Positions 5,493 to 6,479 of a stretch of DNA of 6,479 nt are shown here, one piece after another. The notes beneath the pieces are model-generated. The model was not told where the DNA came from. It ran no database searches and saw only the letters and a program-made list of their open reading frames with translations. Numbering within the stretch: the first letter of the stretch is position 1; each line of letters begins with the position of its first letter. The stretch comes from Limnoglobus sp. (lineage in GTDB: Bacteria; Planctomycetota; Planctomycetia; Gemmatales; Gemmataceae), in contig JANXNT010000841.1 in assembly GCA_025353985.1 (NCBI GenBank), forward strand, positions 1-6,479. Direction: 5' to 3'. The position numbers and the translations under genes were made by a program.

Positions 5493-6077
5493 ATGATTTT
5501 GCTCATCGATAACTACGATTCGTTCACGTACAATCTCGTTCAGCGGTTTGGGGAGATCGACCCGACACTGCCGATGGTGGTGCATCGCAACGACCGCATC
5601 ACGATGGACCAAATCGCCGAGATGAAGCCGACGCACGTGATCATTTCGCCGGGGCCGTGTACGCCGAAAGAAGCGGGCATTTCCAACGATGTGATGATGA
5701 GATACGCTCCGACGATCCCCGTTCTGGGCGTCTGCCTCGGGCACCAATGCATCGGCCACAACTACGGCGGCGAAGTCATTCGCAACGTGCGGATCATGCA
5801 CGGGAAAGTCTCGCCGATCCACCACGACGGCCGCGGGTTGTTCGCGGGCGTGTCGAACCCATTCGACGCGACGCGCTACCACAGCCTCGTCATCAAGCGC
5901 GAAAGCTGGACGAACCCCGACTTCGAGATCACCGCCTGGACCGCCGAAGGCGAGATCATGGGCGTCCGCCACAAAACCTGGCCCCTCCACGGCGTGCAGT
6001 TCCACCCCGAAAGTTTCCTGACGGTGGAAGGCCCGACGCTGCTGGCGAACTTCCTGGCCCTGGCGGCGTGGGAGTAG
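5493..6077 (+). CDS. trpG/pabA: Glutamine amidotransferase, anthranilate/aminodeoxychorismate synthase component II
   Basis: 194 residues, the usual length for the stand-alone class I glutamine amidotransferase. It releases ammonia from glutamine for the chorismate-converting partner (TrpE for anthranilate, PabB for 4-amino-4-deoxychorismate) in the cytosol. The N-terminus MILLIDNYDSFTYNLVQRFG is diagnostic. The oxyanion strand is SPGPCTP (52-58), the nucleophile is C81 in GVCLGHQ, and the other triad members are H171 and E173 in GVQFHPES. MHGK (102-105) and RYHSL (128-132) are also present. All catalytic residues are intact. TrpG and PabA cannot be separated from this sequence, and in many bacteria one protein serves both. 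Neither trpE nor pabB is adjacent. The start at 5493 matches the family start. A TTG at 5475, overlapping the previous stop, would add six residues (MSDRTT), and neither start has a strong ribosome site. Confidence 0.93.
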   Translation: MILLIDNYDSFTYNLVQRFGEIDPTLPMVVHRNDRITMDQIAEMKPTHVIISPGPCTPKEAGISNDVMMRYAPTIPVLGVCLGHQCIGHNYGGEVIRNVRIMHGKVSPIHHDGRGLFAGVSNPFDATRYHSLVIKRESWTNPDFEITAWTAEGEIMGVRHKTWPLHGVQFHPESFLTVEGPTLLANFLALAAWE

Positions 6078-6082
6078 GTGCT

Positions 6083-6479
6083 TTAACCGAACAGTTTGCG
6101 GAGCAGGGCGCACGCCAGTCCGAGAAAGAAGCCAAGTTGCAGGCCGGAGAGCGGCCCCACCACCGCCGCGACGACTATGTGAGTTGCCGTGCCGGTGGCT
6201 GCAACACTGCCCACAACGAGGACAAATCCGACCCCCGCCCCGACAAGCATCCCGCGGACGACGTACCGGCCGAGGTAGCCGCCGCCCAACGGCTCCCGCT
6301 TGCGGCTAGCGGCTCGGGCGGGGCGGTAAATGAACCATCCGATCACGACCGTGCCCCAGGCCAGGAGCCAGCCCAAACCCAGTCCGTAGGCCACTGAGAA
6401 CCCCGCCCAGCCCCATCTCCCGGCTTCGCGGCGGATCATGGCCACGGTGCCAAGGCAGGGCGTGTAGATGAGGGTGAAG
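6083..6479 (-). CDS. feoB: Ferrous iron transport protein B, C-terminal part (5' end beyond window)
   Basis: The frame stays open to the window edge; 132 complete residues are visible, ending at TAA (6085-6083). The first part, FTLIYTPCLGTVAMIRREAG, matches the conserved second Gate-region motif of FeoB, Tyr-x-Pro-Cys followed by a basic-acidic RRE. The next segment (WAGFSVAYGLGLGWLLAWGTVVIGWFIY) is the usual final membrane segment. FeoB is an inner-membrane Fe2+ transporter whose N-terminal G domain lies outside this window. After that segment the protein continues about 75 residues: a basic linker (RPARAASRKREP), then two more hydrophobic segments (about YVVRGMLVGAGVGFVLVVGSV and IVVAAVVGPLSGLQLGFFLGLACALL), ending RKLFG. 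Most FeoB proteins end soon after the conserved segment, so this tail is unusual. A GTG at 6445 is an internal codon, not the start. The gene converges on trpG/pabA with 5 bases between stops. Confidence 0.85.
   Translation of the reverse strand, partial: FTLIYTPCLGTVAMIRREAGRWGWAGFSVAYGLGLGWLLAWGTVVIGWFIYRPARAASRKREPLGGGYLGRYVVRGMLVGAGVGFVLVVGSVAATGTATHIVVAAVVGPLSGLQLGFFLGLACALLRKLFG

Noticed and set aside
5427..6113. Minus-strand open frame antisense to the amidotransferase gene
   Set aside because: The plus strand carries an intact amidotransferase with all catalytic residues. The antisense product is a compositional shadow.
5657..6397. Plus-strand frame of 246 codons crossing from the amidotransferase into feoB
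   Set aside because: It is extremely Arg/Pro/His-rich, out of frame with trpG/pabA and antisense to feoB, and has no ribosome site.
6083..6445. Separate 120-residue membrane protein starting at GTG 6445
   Set aside because: The frame continues upstream to the window edge, and those codons (FTLIYTPCLGT) complete the FeoB motif. The GTG is internal.
1..6479. CRISPR array, transposase, phage or toxin-antitoxin genes, tRNA or rRNA
   Set aside because: No regularly spaced repeats, no recombinase or toxin-like sequence, and no tRNA arm pattern was found on either strand.

Overview
The window looks like chromosomal DNA of a planctomycete, most likely from the Gemmata group (Gemmatales). This is inferred from familiarity with the gene types: a secreted Gly/Gln-rich protein, a Gemmata-type outer-membrane barrel, and a conserved planctomycete multi-pass membrane protein. 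GC content is moderately high with GC-rich third positions. No sequence search was run. I see no mobile element, CRISPR array, tRNA or rRNA, and nothing that looks recently transferred.

Layout. (1) 1-534, minus strand: the 5' part of a gene for a secreted Gly/Gln/Phe-rich low-complexity protein, cut by the window edge. (2) 535-1023: a 489-base divergent intergenic region with inverted and direct repeats but no convincing gene. (3) 1024-2220, plus: a signal-peptide-bearing outer-membrane beta-barrel protein. (4) 2221-2424: a short intergenic region that is almost entirely foldable. It holds two tandem long stem-loops, about 60 and 71 nt, the second ending 2 nt before a strong Shine-Dalgarno. 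(5) 2425-6077, plus: a tight four-gene cluster, probably one transcript. It encodes a 567-aa multi-pass membrane protein with a Pro/Ala/Thr-rich tail, a xylose-isomerase-like TIM-barrel protein, a 99-aa small protein of unknown function, and a glutamine amidotransferase (TrpG/PabA type). (6) 6083-6479, minus: the C-terminal end of the ferrous iron transporter FeoB, cut by the window edge and converging on the amidotransferase gene with 5 bases between stop codons.

How the genes work together. Apart from the amidotransferase (chorismate to anthranilate or aminodeoxychorismate) and FeoB (Fe2+ uptake), none has an assignable pathway here. The first three proteins are predicted to be envelope or secreted proteins. 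The last three genes of the plus-strand cluster are soluble and look like general metabolism, packed closely enough for translational coupling. I found no clear new multi-gene system. The least explained signal is the structured RNA or DNA at 2245-2411. After it come the two-helix extension at the FeoB C-terminus and the repeat-bearing divergent intergenic region.
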